Positions 6,043 through 15,259 of a stretch of 64,000 bases of DNA are shown one piece after another. The DNA comes from an uncultured Acidobacteriota bacterium (GTDB lineage: Bacteria > Acidobacteriota > UBA6911 > RPQK01 > JAJDTT01). Within the stretch, counting starts at the first letter, position 1. Each line of letters starts with the position of its first letter. The position numbers and the translations under genes are program-made. The notes below the pieces were generated by a model. That model did no database searches. It was given only the letters and a program-made list of their open reading frames with translations, and was not told where the DNA came from. Location: the NCBI GenBank assembly GCA_951812665.1, contig CATOST010000005.1, forward strand, positions 1-64,000, read 5' to 3'.

Positions 6043-9000
6043 TCAGAAATAGAACTTCAGGGCCAACTGGATCTGCCGGGCGGCCAGCGTCTGGGCCAGT
6101 ACGCCGAAGCCGGCGGTCCCGTACAAGAGAGTCTGTTGCCTCGCGTTGACCACGAAGTTGGGGCGGTTGGTGGCGTTGAAGGCTTCCACTCTGGCCTCCA
6201 ACCGTTGAGTCTCGGCCAGACGGAAGGTCCGGCGCAGCGAGACGTCCAGGTTGAAGAGACCGGGGGCCTCGACGACGCCGCGGCCGGAGTTCCCATATTG
6301 GAACGGCTGCGGCAGAGCGAAGGCAGTCGTGTCGAACCAGCGGGCGGGAGTCCGCTCGTGGAGAGGCAGATTGGCGTCCCGGATCCGGTCCGGCCACTGG
6401 GACGCTTCCGATCCGGTGTCCAAGGGGTCGCCGGGCAGAGACACCGTGCGCCAGCCACCCTCCTGGAAATTGGAGATGGCCCGGATGGACCATCCTCCGA
6501 GCAGCCGTGAAGCCAAGCCGCTCTGCAGTAGCGGCCGGTTGGGGCCGAAGGGCAGATCGAACCCCCCGGAGAGCATCAAGCGCACCGGAATATGGAAGTC
6601 CGCCACTCCCCGGGTTGCCTCCAGAGGCAGGTTGCGGGACCGGTAGATTCGGCGGGAGGTGTAACCCGTGGTTCCCCCTCCGGTCTGAATCAGACGGGAC
6701 CAGCTCAATGAGGCCAGCAGGTAGAGGCCATCGTTGCCCGCGGCCTTTTCCACTTGAAAATGCATGCCCTGATACCACGAATCGGCGTTCGCAAACGGAA
6801 AATGAACCGCTTGAAGGTGAGGCCAGGGCCGCCGAAGCTGCCGGTCTCCGGTCCCCGGAGCCGCGTCGTTCCAGGAGACCGTCTCCAGAAGATCGGTCGA
6901 TCGGGAACCGTGGTAGCCGGTGTCCAGCAGCCAGTGGGAGGTGAACTCGTGTTGGAGGCTGAGGCCCCAGGAATGGGTCCGGGGCAAGGGCAGGGGAGTC
7001 TGGAATCCGTAGTGGTCGGGAATGGCCGCGCCCCGGCCTTCGTCAGGAAATGGGTCCGCCAGGCGCAGTGAAGGGGTCTCCAGGGGGCTGTTGAATATGA
7101 GCCGCTCGGCTCCGGGGCGGGGATTGCGGCTCAAGCGGAGGACCATGTTCAGATCCGGCTCGTTGGCATGAAGACCGTATCCGGTGCGCAGGACCGTCTT
7201 TTCCGCCAGGCGAAGCGACACGCCCAGGCGCGGCAATAAACCGTCCAGAGGGTTCCATCGGATCAAGGGATAGTTGGGTTGGAAGCGGCCCGTTTCCCAT
7301 GGTTTCAGGTCCAGGTCGAGCAACCTGGGGACCGTCTGCCCGGTCGCGGGATCCAGGTTCGACATGAAGCCCCGCTTCTCCCTCCACGGCAGCCGCAGCT
7401 CATAGCGCAGGCCCAGATTCAGGGTCAACCGGGGGCTGGCCTTCCAGGTGTCCTGGAGATAGAGATAGTAGCTGTCCTGGTGGAACCGGCCCCGGGAACC
7501 CTCGCCGCCCAGCCGGCTCTGGGACAGGTAACCGAGAAGAAAATCGGCGAAACCGTTGCCCGTATACCGGTCGAAGAAGTTGAAGCGGCTGCGCCGGGAC
7601 GTCACGTACAGGTTGTAGTGCCGGCGGAAGTGGATGCCGGTCTTCAGGGCGTGGTCTCCTTCCACCAGGGTCAGATCCTTCTTTCCCTGCCAGTTGCCCA
7701 GGCTGCTGGGGCCGAGAAAAGAGTAGTCGCCGATTCTGGTGTAGCCTTGGATCTGGACGATCGGAACTCCGATCCGATCCACTTCGCTGAGGAGAAGTTC
7801 CGGAATTCCCAGATTGAGCTTCGCCGCACGGGGGGACACCAGGGAATCGTAGGGCCGGCGGAACCAATGGAGGCTGGCCGTGGATTGAGCCCTCGGGCTC
7901 AGGCTTCGGGTGTAGGAGAGGGACTGCCCCAACGTGGCCAGGGGGTGACGGGTGGAGAAGGCGCTGATGGGCTGGGTCGAGGTCCAGTGGGTGGAGTCCC
8001 AGACGAAGCGGCCGGCCCACCGGCTCACTTCCGATTGTCTCAGGTCGATGCGGGCGATGACCTGCGGATTGTCCAGGGGACTATGGGAGTCGGGACTGGT
8101 GTAGTTCAGCGCTGATGGAGTGTTGGGTGCGGGCCAAAATCGGAGGAGTTTCAAGGAGACGGGATCCAGCCGCTGCGGCGGGATGCGGTTCTCGGGGAAA
8201 AAGTCGCCCGTCAGGGGGTCGCGGATGGGGGCGGCAAACCGGCCCGCCTTCTGCTCCGGAGTCGGGACCACCCCGGTGAGAGGCTTGGTCTCGCGGATCG
8301 ACCGCATTTGGTAGGAGATGAAGAACCAGGCCCGGTCCCGTCCATTCAGCAGGCCGGGCAGATAAAGGGGGCCTCCCAGGGTGGCCCCCAGTTGGTTGCG
8401 CTTGAACTCCGCCTTCCGCTGCTCGAAAAAGTTGCGCGCGTCCAGATTGTCGTTCCGGTGAAACCAGAACCAGCCGCCGTGGAATTCATTGGTGCCGCTC
8501 TTGGTGACCGCCACGATCTGACCCCCGGGGCGGATGCCGTACTCGGCGGAATAGAGGCCGGTCTTGACGTCGAATTCTCTCAGGGCGTCGGTGCTGGCGT
8601 GGAACGAGGGAGTTCCGTCCCCGTGCGTGAAGAGGGTGCCGTCGATGAAGGTCAGGTTGTCCTTGCGCCGCATGCCCAGCACCTTGACGCTGCGGCCGCG
8701 GCTCTCGTGGCTGGGGGCGGCACCCGCGGCGAGGCTGACCAATTGGCCCAGGTCCCGGGTGTTGACCGGCATGCTCTCCAGCTTTTCCTGATCGATCAAT
8801 TGACCCCGGTCGACCCGGCCGGTACCCGCCAGCACCGTGTCGCTGCGGGTCGAGTGCCGGGTTCCGGGATCTCCCGGGAACAGGTGAAAATTCTCCTCCC
8901 GGATCTGTTCCACAAGCAGAGAAATGTGGGTCCGGACCTGGGTTCCGTGACCGGGCAGCGACGCCGTGATTTCGTATCGGCCCGGGGGCAGACCGCTTCT

Positions 9001-9225
9001 CCGGTAGTTGCCGTTGGCGTTGGTCAGCAGCGGGAAGATCTCATTGGTGTCGACCCGATGGATCTCCACCTCGACCCCGGGCGCCGCTTCGCCGCTCTCC
9101 TGGCGGACATGGCCCACGAGGGTCCCGGCGCCAATCTGGGCCAGCGGCTCGGCGGGACTCCAGAACAGGAAGACAGCCAGGAGGACCGAGATCCGGAGAT
9201 GCCGTCCTTGCCGGCGGGAGAACAT
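6043..9225 (-). CDS. Oar-like TonB-dependent outer-membrane receptor with N-terminal carboxypeptidase-regulatory domain
   Basis: About 1060 residues. I chose ATG 9225 because a signal peptide ('FSRRQGRHLRISVLLAVFLF') follows directly; an upstream ATG at 9297 would add 24 residues. A CarboxypepD_reg domain follows ('GTLVGHVRQESGEAAPGVEV', 'PPGRYEITASLPG'), then a plug-like region ('NTRDLGQLVSLAAGAAPS', 'LREFDVKTGLYSAEYGIRPG', 'GGQIVAVTKSGTNEFHGGWF') and a long beta-barrel ending in the aromatic 'LALKFYF'. This is the Oar/SusC-like layout expanded in Acidobacteriota. It probably imports an oligosaccharide or peptide, fitting the propeller glycosidase encoded 42 bp downstream. No frame damage is visible. 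Confidence 0.9.
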   Translation of the reverse strand: MFSRRQGRHLRISVLLAVFLFWSPAEPLAQIGAGTLVGHVRQESGEAAPGVEVEIHRVDTNEIFPLLTNANGNYRRSGLPPGRYEITASLPGHGTQVRTHISLLVEQIREENFHLFPGDPGTRHSTRSDTVLAGTGRVDRGQLIDQEKLESMPVNTRDLGQLVSLAAGAAPSHESRGRSVKVLGMRRKDNLTFIDGTLFTHGDGTPSFHASTDALREFDVKTGLYSAEYGIRPGGQIVAVTKSGTNEFHGGWFWFHRNDNLDARNFFEQRKAEFKRNQLGATLGGPLYLPGLLNGRDRAWFFISYQMRSIRETKPLTGVVPTPEQKAGRFAAPIRDPLTGDFFPENRIPPQRLDPVSLKLLRFWPAPNTPSALNYTSPDSHSPLDNPQVIARIDLRQSEVSRWAGRFVWDSTHWTSTQPISAFSTRHPLATLGQSLSYTRSLSPRAQSTASLHWFRRPYDSLVSPRAAKLNLGIPELLLSEVDRIGVPIVQIQGYTRIGDYSFLGPSSLGNWQGKKDLTLVEGDHALKTGIHFRRHYNLYVTSRRSRFNFFDRYTGNGFADFLLGYLSQSRLGGEGSRGRFHQDSYYLYLQDTWKASPRLTLNLGLRYELRLPWREKRGFMSNLDPATGQTVPRLLDLDLKPWETGRFQPNYPLIRWNPLDGLLPRLGVSLRLAEKTVLRTGYGLHANEPDLNMVLRLSRNPRPGAERLIFNSPLETPSLRLADPFPDEGRGAAIPDHYGFQTPLPLPRTHSWGLSLQHEFTSHWLLDTGYHGSRSTDLLETVSWNDAAPGTGDRQLRRPWPHLQAVHFPFANADSWYQGMHFQVEKAAGNDGLYLLASLSWSRLIQTGGGTTGYTSRRIYRSRNLPLEATRGVADFHIPVRLMLSGGFDLPFGPNRPLLQSGLASRLLGGWSIRAISNFQEGGWRTVSLPGDPLDTGSEASQWPDRIRDANLPLHERTPARWFDTTAFALPQPFQYGNSGRGVVEAPGLFNLDVSLRRTFRLAETQRLEARVEAFNATNRPNFVVNARQQTLLYGTAGFGVLAQTLAARQIQLALKFYF

Positions 9226-9382
9226 CTTTTTACACGGGATACGGTGTGGGGACCACATTGGGGGAATTATCCATCGGCCGCGGCATTTGCCCGGCACGGC
9301 GCGCCACGGGACGACAGCACTCGAAAACCGGGGGTCAGTCTACCACGCAGGGGGTGCCGTCTCGGCTCGGAACGGTCACTAT

Positions 9383-10756
9383 TCAAACAAAAAGATGATC
9401 CAGGATGAGATCGCGGACACCCGCGGCGGGAATCTCGCCTCGGGGCACGAGACCCGGTTCCGTACTCAGGAACACGGGGCCCAGGTCGGGATCCTCCGCC
9501 GGTCTTCCGTGGGAACCCTTGACCAGATCGGCGTCCAAGGGAACGACGTCCATGAGATATCGAAATCCCAGCACCTTCTGCATCAGGCGCAGCCCCACAC
9601 GCAGGGCCGGAATCCGGATCGCCGGATCCACGAAAAGTTCGGCGGGATCGTAGCCCGGCTTCCGGTGGATGTCCACGGTGCGGGCGAAATCGGGAGCCAC
9701 CGAGTCGTCCAGCCAATAGTAATAGGAGAACCACTTGTCAGCCCGGCTGACGGCGACCAGATCCCCTGAACGGGGATGATCGAGTCCCAGCTCCCACTGA
9801 TCCCGGCGGTCCAGGACCCGCTCGATGCCCGGAATCTTTTCCAACAGCGTTCGGACTTGCGACCGGTGGGACGGGTCCCGGACATAGACGTGGGCGATCT
9901 GGTGATCCGAGACGGCGAAGGCGGGACTGGCGCCCGGGTCCAGGATCTCCAGGCCCAGCTCCGGCCGGACTCGAATCCAGCCGGCCTCCCGCAAGGCCCG
10001 GTTGATGTGGATGGCGCCGTTCACCGCGGTGATTCCATACTCGGAGAGCACGATGACCCGAGTGTCCCGTTTGCGGAAGTAGTCCAGCAATTGGCCGCAG
10101 ACGGCGTCGATCTGCCGGATGTCCTGGCCGATATCAGGATGTCCAGGCCCCAGCCGTTGCAGGTTGTAATCCAAATGCGGCAGGTAGATGAGGCTCAGGG
10201 TCGGCCGGTGCCAATCCCAGATGCGCCGCCCCGCCCGGGCGATCCATTGGCTGGAGGCGATGCCGGCGCGGGGACCCCAGAAGTCGAAAAAGGGAAACGG
10301 ACCGATATTCGTTTCCAGCCGCTCGGCCAGGCCGGCGGGATGGGAGTAGATGGCCGGGATCTTCCTTCCGTCGGCGGGATACATGGGACGCGGCGTCACG
10401 CTCAGGTCGGCGCTGCCGTACATGTTGTGCCACCAGAAGAGCTTGGCGCAGGTGACCCGGGGGTCGCGCCGGCGGGCGGTTTCCCAGACCTTCTCTCCCG
10501 AGACCAGGTGGTTGGACTGGCGCCAGAACCAGATCTGGGCCAGATCGCGAAAGTACCAGCCGTTCCCCACGACGCCGTGGCCGGAGGGGGGCAGTCCGGT
10601 CAGGAAGGTGCTCTGGACGGTGGAGGTGACGGCCGGAGTCACCGTGCGCAGGGGCCGGACTGCCCCGCTGTCCGCCAGGGCGTTCAAGTTCGGGGTGTCC
10701 GGACCCAAGAGGGCCGGGGTGAGTCCGACGACGTTGATGACCGCGGTGTGGTGCAC
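9383..10756 (-). CDS. Type I phosphodiesterase/alkaline-phosphatase-superfamily protein of the ebo cluster (EboF-type)
   Basis: 457 residues, no signal peptide: 'MHHTAVINVVGLTPALLGPD', 'TPNLNALADSGAVRPLRTVT', 'PAVTSTVQSTFLTGLPPSGH', 'GVVGNGWYFRDLAQIWFWRQ'. The Thr-containing nucleophile loop and 'GHGVVGNGW' fit the nucleotide pyrophosphatase/phosphodiesterase branch, as do 'YLPHLDYNLQR', 'VIVLSEYGI' and 'VSDHQIAHVYV', which supply metal ligands. The first metal-binding Asp usual in the family is replaced in 'VVGLTP', as I recall for ebo-linked members. Start ATG 10756 is 6 bp after the stop of eboB. Adjacency to eboA and eboB identifies it as the phosphodiesterase of the ebo (eustigmatophyte/bacterial operon) gene set; substrate unknown. 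Confidence 0.8.
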   Translation of the reverse strand: MHHTAVINVVGLTPALLGPDTPNLNALADSGAVRPLRTVTPAVTSTVQSTFLTGLPPSGHGVVGNGWYFRDLAQIWFWRQSNHLVSGEKVWETARRRDPRVTCAKLFWWHNMYGSADLSVTPRPMYPADGRKIPAIYSHPAGLAERLETNIGPFPFFDFWGPRAGIASSQWIARAGRRIWDWHRPTLSLIYLPHLDYNLQRLGPGHPDIGQDIRQIDAVCGQLLDYFRKRDTRVIVLSEYGITAVNGAIHINRALREAGWIRVRPELGLEILDPGASPAFAVSDHQIAHVYVRDPSHRSQVRTLLEKIPGIERVLDRRDQWELGLDHPRSGDLVAVSRADKWFSYYYWLDDSVAPDFARTVDIHRKPGYDPAELFVDPAIRIPALRVGLRLMQKVLGFRYLMDVVPLDADLVKGSHGRPAEDPDLGPVFLSTEPGLVPRGEIPAAGVRDLILDHLFV

Positions 10757-10762
10757 GGGGAG

Positions 10763-11650
10763 CTAGGATTCGACGACCGGGTTCTGGCCGCCGCGCAGGA
10801 CGGTGCTTCCTCCGTAGAACTCGGTCTGATCGATGCTGGGGCGCGCGTCGATGCCGGCCAGGTCGAGACGCTGACTCTGGGAGAAGAAGTGGGCGGGGTT
10901 GTCCCAGACGATGGTGCGGATGGTCTGGAGTGTGATCCCGCTCTCCAGCATCAAGTCGGTGGTCTTGGGGACCTTCAGGGGATCGCTGATGCCCCAGTCC
11001 GCGGCGCTGTTGATGAGGATCCGCTCACTTCCGTATTCCTTCACCAACTTCACCATCCGGACCTCGTCCATTTTGGTGTGGGGATAGATGGTGTGGCCGG
11101 CCCAGCATCCGGTGTCCAGCACCAGGGGAAGGGTCTCCTCCGTGTTGTGATCGATGAGCGCCCTTTCCTCCGGGAAGCCGACGCTGCGGATCAGATCCAA
11201 CGAGCGGATGGTGCCCCGCTTCTTGTCCCGGTGAGGCGTATGTACCAGCACGGGCAGGTCCATCTCCATGGCCAGTTCCAGTTGGCGGGCGAAAATGCGC
11301 TCTTCCGCGTCCGTCTGATCGTCGTAGCCGATCTCTCCCACGGCGACGACGCCGTCCTTCTGCAGGTAGCGGGGAAGCAGCGAGATCACTTCCTCAGCCA
11401 GCTTGGGGTTGTTGGCCTCCTTGGGGTTCAGGCCGATGGTGCAGAAATGGCGGATGCCGAATTGGGAGGCCCGGAAACGCTCCCAGCCCAGCAGGCTGTT
11501 GAAGTAGTCGATGAACGATCCGACGTTGGTCCGGGGCTGCCCCAGCCAGAATGAAGGCTCGACGATGACCAGGATCCCGTTTTGAGCCATGGACGCGTAG
11601 TCGTCGGTGGTCCGGGAGGTCATGTGAATGTGAGGATCGAAGATCTTCAT
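10763..11650 (-). CDS. eboB: TatD-family metal-dependent hydrolase EboB
   Basis: 295 residues: 'MKIFDPHIHMTSRTTDDYAS', 'CTIGLNPKEANNPKLAEEVI', 'GVVAVGEIGYDDQTDAEE', 'DLPVLVHTPHRDKKRGT', 'RALIDHNTEET'. The DPHIHM start, GEIGYDD and HTPHR motifs supply the His/Asp/Glu metal ligands of a TatD-type amidohydrolase barrel. 'GLNPKEANN' is characteristic of EboB rather than the nuclease TatD. It lies 9 bp after eboA and 6 bp before the phosphodiesterase, a tight operon. In cyanobacteria the ebo genes are linked to export of a scytonemin precursor; the substrate here is unknown. Confidence 0.85.
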   Translation of the reverse strand: MKIFDPHIHMTSRTTDDYASMAQNGILVIVEPSFWLGQPRTNVGSFIDYFNSLLGWERFRASQFGIRHFCTIGLNPKEANNPKLAEEVISLLPRYLQKDGVVAVGEIGYDDQTDAEERIFARQLELAMEMDLPVLVHTPHRDKKRGTIRSLDLIRSVGFPEERALIDHNTEETLPLVLDTGCWAGHTIYPHTKMDEVRMVKLVKEYGSERILINSAADWGISDPLKVPKTTDLMLESGITLQTIRTIVWDNPAHFFSQSQRLDLAGIDARPSIDQTEFYGGSTVLRGGQNPVVES

Positions 11651-11659
11651 AGCTGAAAT

Positions 11660-12535
11660 TTATTGGACCATCTTGGCCAACGAGGCGTCAATAGCGGCCA
11701 GGACCCGGTCGTCGCTTTCGATGTCTCGCCGCCGTTCCAGCTCCAGGCGGCTTCGTTCGTCGCGGACGTAACCCAGGGACCGCGCCGCCCAGTAGCGGTG
11801 ACGGGAATTGCCCTGCTGTAGATACGGATAGATGCGCCCGATCCGCTCGCGGCTGATTCGGGGCGCCACCACCCACCAGAGGTCGGGCGGCACGGCGCGT
11901 CCGGCCGCTTCCCGTTCGCTGGCATAGTCGTCGGCCATCCGGGAGAGTTCCGGATTGAAGCGGGACTCCAGTCCCAGGATGCGCTCAATTCGTATTCCGT
12001 TGAACAGGCTCTTGAGCACCATCTGGTTGAAGTTCAGGTCCGGGAAGTGGGCCGCGGGGTAGGGGTTCTCGCAGGCGATGGCTTCCAGCAGAGGAACGAT
12101 ATTTGTCCGGCAGGCGTCGACAGCCGCATCGAGGAACCGGCCGCAGTCGGGCAGAAGGTTCAGTCCGCGGAGCCAACTCTGCTGCTCGCGGCTGTCGCCT
12201 TGCTGGTAGCACTCCAGCACCGTCTCGACATAATCGTCGGGAGGGAGATATGCGATCTTCAGCAGCAGGATGGTCCGGGCCAACTCATCCAGACCCCAGT
12301 GATCGATGGGAAGGTCCGGGCGCAGGGAATTCCAGCGGCGGGTCTCACGCGGGTCCAGGGCCAGAGCCTTCTTTCCCAACCAAAAGGAGGCTCCCGCGAA
12401 GTTGCCCAGTAGCCGGTTCAAATCGACGGGTTCTTCAGTGCTCCGGCACACCGTCTCGAACCAGTTCCGGCCGCGGCTGGAGGCGCGGGCCCTGAGAATC
12501 TCCGTCAGATAATCGATCATGGCCTGTGGGTCCAA
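11660..12535 (-). CDS. eboA: EboA-domain protein
   Basis: 291 residues: 'LLGNFAGASFWLGKKALALD', 'LGLDELARTILLLKIAYLPP'-like helices, 'QMVLKSLFNGIRIERILGLE', 'NPELSRMADDYASEREAAGR', 'AVPPDLWWVVAPRISRERIG'. The 'SLFNGIRIERILGLESR...NPEL...D' and 'R.VPPDLW' segments are the hallmark of the EboA family. It is all-alpha, has no signal peptide or membrane segment, and its biochemical role is not known. It is the first gene of the minus-strand eboA-eboB-phosphodiesterase run. The usual companions eboC (UbiA prenyltransferase), eboD (sugar-phosphate cyclase) and eboE (TIM-barrel isomerase) are absent from the window. Confidence 0.8.
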   Translation of the reverse strand: MDPQAMIDYLTEILRARASSRGRNWFETVCRSTEEPVDLNRLLGNFAGASFWLGKKALALDPRETRRWNSLRPDLPIDHWGLDELARTILLLKIAYLPPDDYVETVLECYQQGDSREQQSWLRGLNLLPDCGRFLDAAVDACRTNIVPLLEAIACENPYPAAHFPDLNFNQMVLKSLFNGIRIERILGLESRFNPELSRMADDYASEREAAGRAVPPDLWWVVAPRISRERIGRIYPYLQQGNSRHRYWAARSLGYVRDERSRLELERRRDIESDDRVLAAIDASLAKMVQ

Positions 12536-12635
12536 GAATCTCTCCGACCTGCGCGCGCCCAGTATAATCTTGCGAGAAAAGGGGTATCTGGAAGCGGCGG
12601 CTCTCCAGTCACCGATTCCGTGCCGATATTGAAGA

Positions 12636-12658
12636 GGGGGACAAGAATGTCCCCTCTC
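12636..12658. repeat. 'gagggggac' hairpin repeat
   Basis: GAGGGGGAC and GTCCCCTC arms around 'aagaat'. Same group as 2213, 4084, 16876 and 24347. Confidence 0.6.
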
Positions 12659-12777
12659 CCAGGGTGCCCCCAGGTTTTCTCAGAAGGAATTGTAGTATTA
12701 GGCTCAGAAATCGGAAATATCCGGCGCCACCGGTCATTTGCTACTCGCTGAGGTCAGGCTGTTCCACGTATCCCAAC

Positions 12778-12918
12778 CCGGCATAGCCGGAACCAAAAAT
12801 ACTTCACCGCAGTGGCGGCTCACCAGGCGCCGACCCTTCGTCTGGCTCCGCTTTGGACCGAAGAAGGCGCCCACAAGGGGCGCCCCTACCGAATATTCCT
12901 GGTCAATTTGCACAAGAC
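12778..12918. repeat. Dispersed ~140-bp element, copy A
   Basis: Begins 'ccggcatagccggaaccaaa', has 'ctttggaccgaagaaggcgc' and the palindrome-like 'gcgcccacaaggggcgcccc', and ends near 'caatttgcacaagac'. An inverted copy with the same order of blocks is at 41497-41650. It contains no open frame of note, so it may be a MITE-like or other non-coding repeat. Confidence 0.7.
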
Positions 12919-12927
12919 GGACCTGAA

Positions 12928-13107
12928 TCAGGTAAAGAGCTTGGCGGCGATGGCCAGGGTGATGGTGATATTGATGCCTAACATGACCTCAAGCCGCAGG
13001 AGCCGACGGTCCTGAGCGGCGACTTCCTGAGCGGCGGCTTTGGCCTTGGCTTCGCTGGCCCCGGCTTCGACCAAGGCATCGTAGGTGTCGGACAGCATGA
13101 GTGCCAT
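12928..13107 (-). CDS. Small membrane-anchored protein (DUF1640/coiled-coil-like)
   Basis: 59 residues from ATG 13107, preceded by a ribosome site (gaggaaaactg). It reads 'MALMLSDTYDALVEAGASEA', 'KAKAAAQEVAAQDRRLLRLE' and 'VMLGINITITLAIAAKLFT'. The pattern is a short N-terminal amphipathic part, an Ala/Lys/Glu-rich helix and a C-terminal membrane segment, like short relatives of the DUF1640 coiled-coil family often found near mobile DNA and TA genes. A longer frame upstream to 13326 exists but lacks a good start and looks non-coding. Function unknown. Confidence 0.6.
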   Translation of the reverse strand: MALMLSDTYDALVEAGASEAKAKAAAQEVAAQDRRLLRLEVMLGINITITLAIAAKLFT

Positions 13108-13319
13108 CAGTTTTCCTCGTTCCTGCAGGTGGCTGCCATGGCCAACAACGGTAATGATACCAAACCGGTCTGCACGTCCCCGATCACGGGGTTCCTGGCC
13201 CGTTCCTCCGTTAGCTCCAACGGCCAGCTTCAACAGTGGTGAAGATCTCCCCACGGGTCCGGTGGGTGACCATTTTTTCGTAGCGCCAAGAATACGGCGA
13301 CGAACCACGGTCCCATTTC

Positions 13320-15203
13320 TTGCCATGTGTTTACCGCCTGTTGCATCATGCTCAGACTGTGCTGGCGTGTCGAGGCTTCCTCAGGCTCGGGTTTTTGCTG
13401 GTGGGACTTCTCCTGCTTCTCTCCATCGAAGGGCGGAGTGAGGAGTTCCGTCGTCTCGACCAGGAACAGACTCCGCCTGAATTCGCCACGCTGGAAGAAT
13501 GGCTGGAGAGGGCGCACGAACTCCGGACCCGGATCATGGTCAGTGCGGGTCTGGAACCGCTGCCCGCCAGGACACCATTGGATCCAAGGCTTTCCACGCC
13601 TGTGACGCGGGACGGCTATACGGTCCGGAACGTCAGCTTGGAAACACTTCCCGGGTTCTATCTCACCGGGAACCTCTACCGTCCCCTCGGAATCGATCCT
13701 CCCTATCCGGCCGTTCTCGGTCCTCACGGCCATTGGAAGAACGGGCGGTTGGAGAACAGCGAGCTGTCGTCGGTCCCGGGGCGCGCCATCAATCTGGCCC
13801 GTCGCGGCGCCGTGGTGTTCACCTATTCCATGATCGGATACGAGGAGAACAAGGACCTCATCCCGCATCGTTTCGACGAGCCCCGCTATCAGCTCTGGGG
13901 CTTCGGCCCGCTGAACCTGCAGCTCTGGAACAGCCTCCGGGCCTTGGACTATCTCATCTCCAGGACCGACGTGGACCCCGGCCGGATCGGCATGACCGGG
14001 GCCTCGGGAGGCGGCACCCAGACTTTCCTGCTGATGGCGGTGGATCCCAGGATCGCGGTGGCGGCGCCGGTGAACATGATCTCGGCCCACTATCAGGGAG
14101 GGTGCATCTGCGAGAACGCTCCCCTCTTGCGCCTGGATTCCATCAATACGGAGATCGGCGCCATGATGGCGCCCCGGCCGTTGTTGTTGGTCTCCACCAG
14201 CGGCGATTGGACCTCCAAGACTCCGGACGTGGAGTTTCCGGCCATCCGCTCCGTCTACCGCCTCTTCGGCGCGGAGGAACGGGTCGCCAATGCCCATTTC
14301 GACTACCCCCACAACTACAACCGGGACAGCCGGGAGGCGGTCTATGGATGGTTCGGGAAATGGCTGTGGGGTCAGGAACGGCTAGATGAAGAGCCGTTCC
14401 AGGTGGAACCGGTCGATGCCCTGAAGGCGGAACTTCCGGCGTCGCCGCTGCCACTGGAGGAGCTATTCTCCAATTTCGCCGCCCGGGCCCGGGGACAGAT
14501 CGAGATTCATAAACCGCGAGACTGGGAAGGAATCTTTCGCTACCGGGAGGTCTTTGGCCCCGTCTTGCGGCATTCCCTTGCGGTGCCTCCGTCACCGGGC
14601 TCCGTCAAGATGGAGGTCCTGCTGCCCGATCCCCATCACCGCGCCGGCCGGGCCGTGCTCGTGGTGCATCCGCGAGAGCAAGAGGAACGGGCCCGGGGAT
14701 TGGCGCGCCGATACCGGGATGAGGGACGCTTGGCATTCCGGATCAGCCCCTATCCCCAGGTCGAGGCGCTGATTCCTCCCGAAGACGTCAATCACTGGAC
14801 GACCTACAACCCGACTCCGGCGTCGCGGCGGATTGACCAGGTCCGGCGGGCCTGCCGCGAGATCCTCGACCGGGGAGACGTGACCGGACTGGACCTGGTG
14901 GGGCTGGGAGAGGCGGGGGCGTGGGCCCTGCTCGGCGCCGTCACGGGTCCCTCTGTCGGGAGCGTCACGGTCGAATTGAAAGAGTTTTCGGTCGACACGG
15001 ATCAGGCCTTTCTGGAACGCCTCAACGTGCCCCTGCTGCGGCGGGCTGGAGACCTGAGGACGGCGGCAGTTCTATTGGCCCCCGGGCAACTGACGCTCCA
15101 TGAGCTCGACGAGGGCCCACTGAAGCTCTGGTTCCAGGAGGTCTACGGGGTGGCCGGCGCGGCCGGCATGCTCGAGTTCCGGAGCGTACCCATCGGCGAG
15201 TAG
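13320..15203 (+). CDS. Exported acetylxylan-esterase-like alpha/beta hydrolase
   Basis: 627 residues. A hydrophobic leader ('LRLGFLLVGLLLLLSIEG') follows either ATG 13320 or GTG 13359, giving a signal peptide in both cases. The first ~330 residues form an alpha/beta-hydrolase: 'PYPAVLGPHGHWKNGR', oxyanion region, nucleophile elbow 'GMTGASGGGTQTFLLM' with Ser near residue 228, and 'VANAHFDYPHNYNRDSREAV' for the acid/His part. This resembles the acetyl xylan esterase (AXE1-like) proteins common in Acidobacteriota and Planctomycetota. Residues ~400-627 look like a second, degenerate hydrolase-like domain without a clear serine elbow. It probably deacetylates a polysaccharide in the periplasm. 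The Nramp-like transporter begins 56 bp downstream. Confidence 0.75.
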   Translation: MPCVYRLLHHAQTVLACRGFLRLGFLLVGLLLLLSIEGRSEEFRRLDQEQTPPEFATLEEWLERAHELRTRIMVSAGLEPLPARTPLDPRLSTPVTRDGYTVRNVSLETLPGFYLTGNLYRPLGIDPPYPAVLGPHGHWKNGRLENSELSSVPGRAINLARRGAVVFTYSMIGYEENKDLIPHRFDEPRYQLWGFGPLNLQLWNSLRALDYLISRTDVDPGRIGMTGASGGGTQTFLLMAVDPRIAVAAPVNMISAHYQGGCICENAPLLRLDSINTEIGAMMAPRPLLLVSTSGDWTSKTPDVEFPAIRSVYRLFGAEERVANAHFDYPHNYNRDSREAVYGWFGKWLWGQERLDEEPFQVEPVDALKAELPASPLPLEELFSNFAARARGQIEIHKPRDWEGIFRYREVFGPVLRHSLAVPPSPGSVKMEVLLPDPHHRAGRAVLVVHPREQEERARGLARRYRDEGRLAFRISPYPQVEALIPPEDVNHWTTYNPTPASRRIDQVRRACREILDRGDVTGLDLVGLGEAGAWALLGAVTGPSVGSVTVELKEFSVDTDQAFLERLNVPLLRRAGDLRTAAVLLAPGQLTLHELDEGPLKLWFQEVYGVAGAAGMLEFRSVPIGE

Positions 15204-15259
15204 CGGGTCGGGATCCGGGTTTTTCCTGATTCGGCGGTTGAAGAAAATCAAGGAGAGCC

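Larger units (their letters stand above)
12536..12927. other. Intergenic stretch holding two repeats
   Basis: About 390 bp upstream of eboA. It contains the hairpin repeat at 12636-12658 and the ~140-bp dispersed element at 12778-12918, and should also contain the ebo operon promoter, which I could not place. No gene is supported. Confidence 0.5.

Noticed and set aside
13230..14312. Minus-strand 360-codon frame
   Set aside because: Shadow of the esterase gene; no recognisable family.
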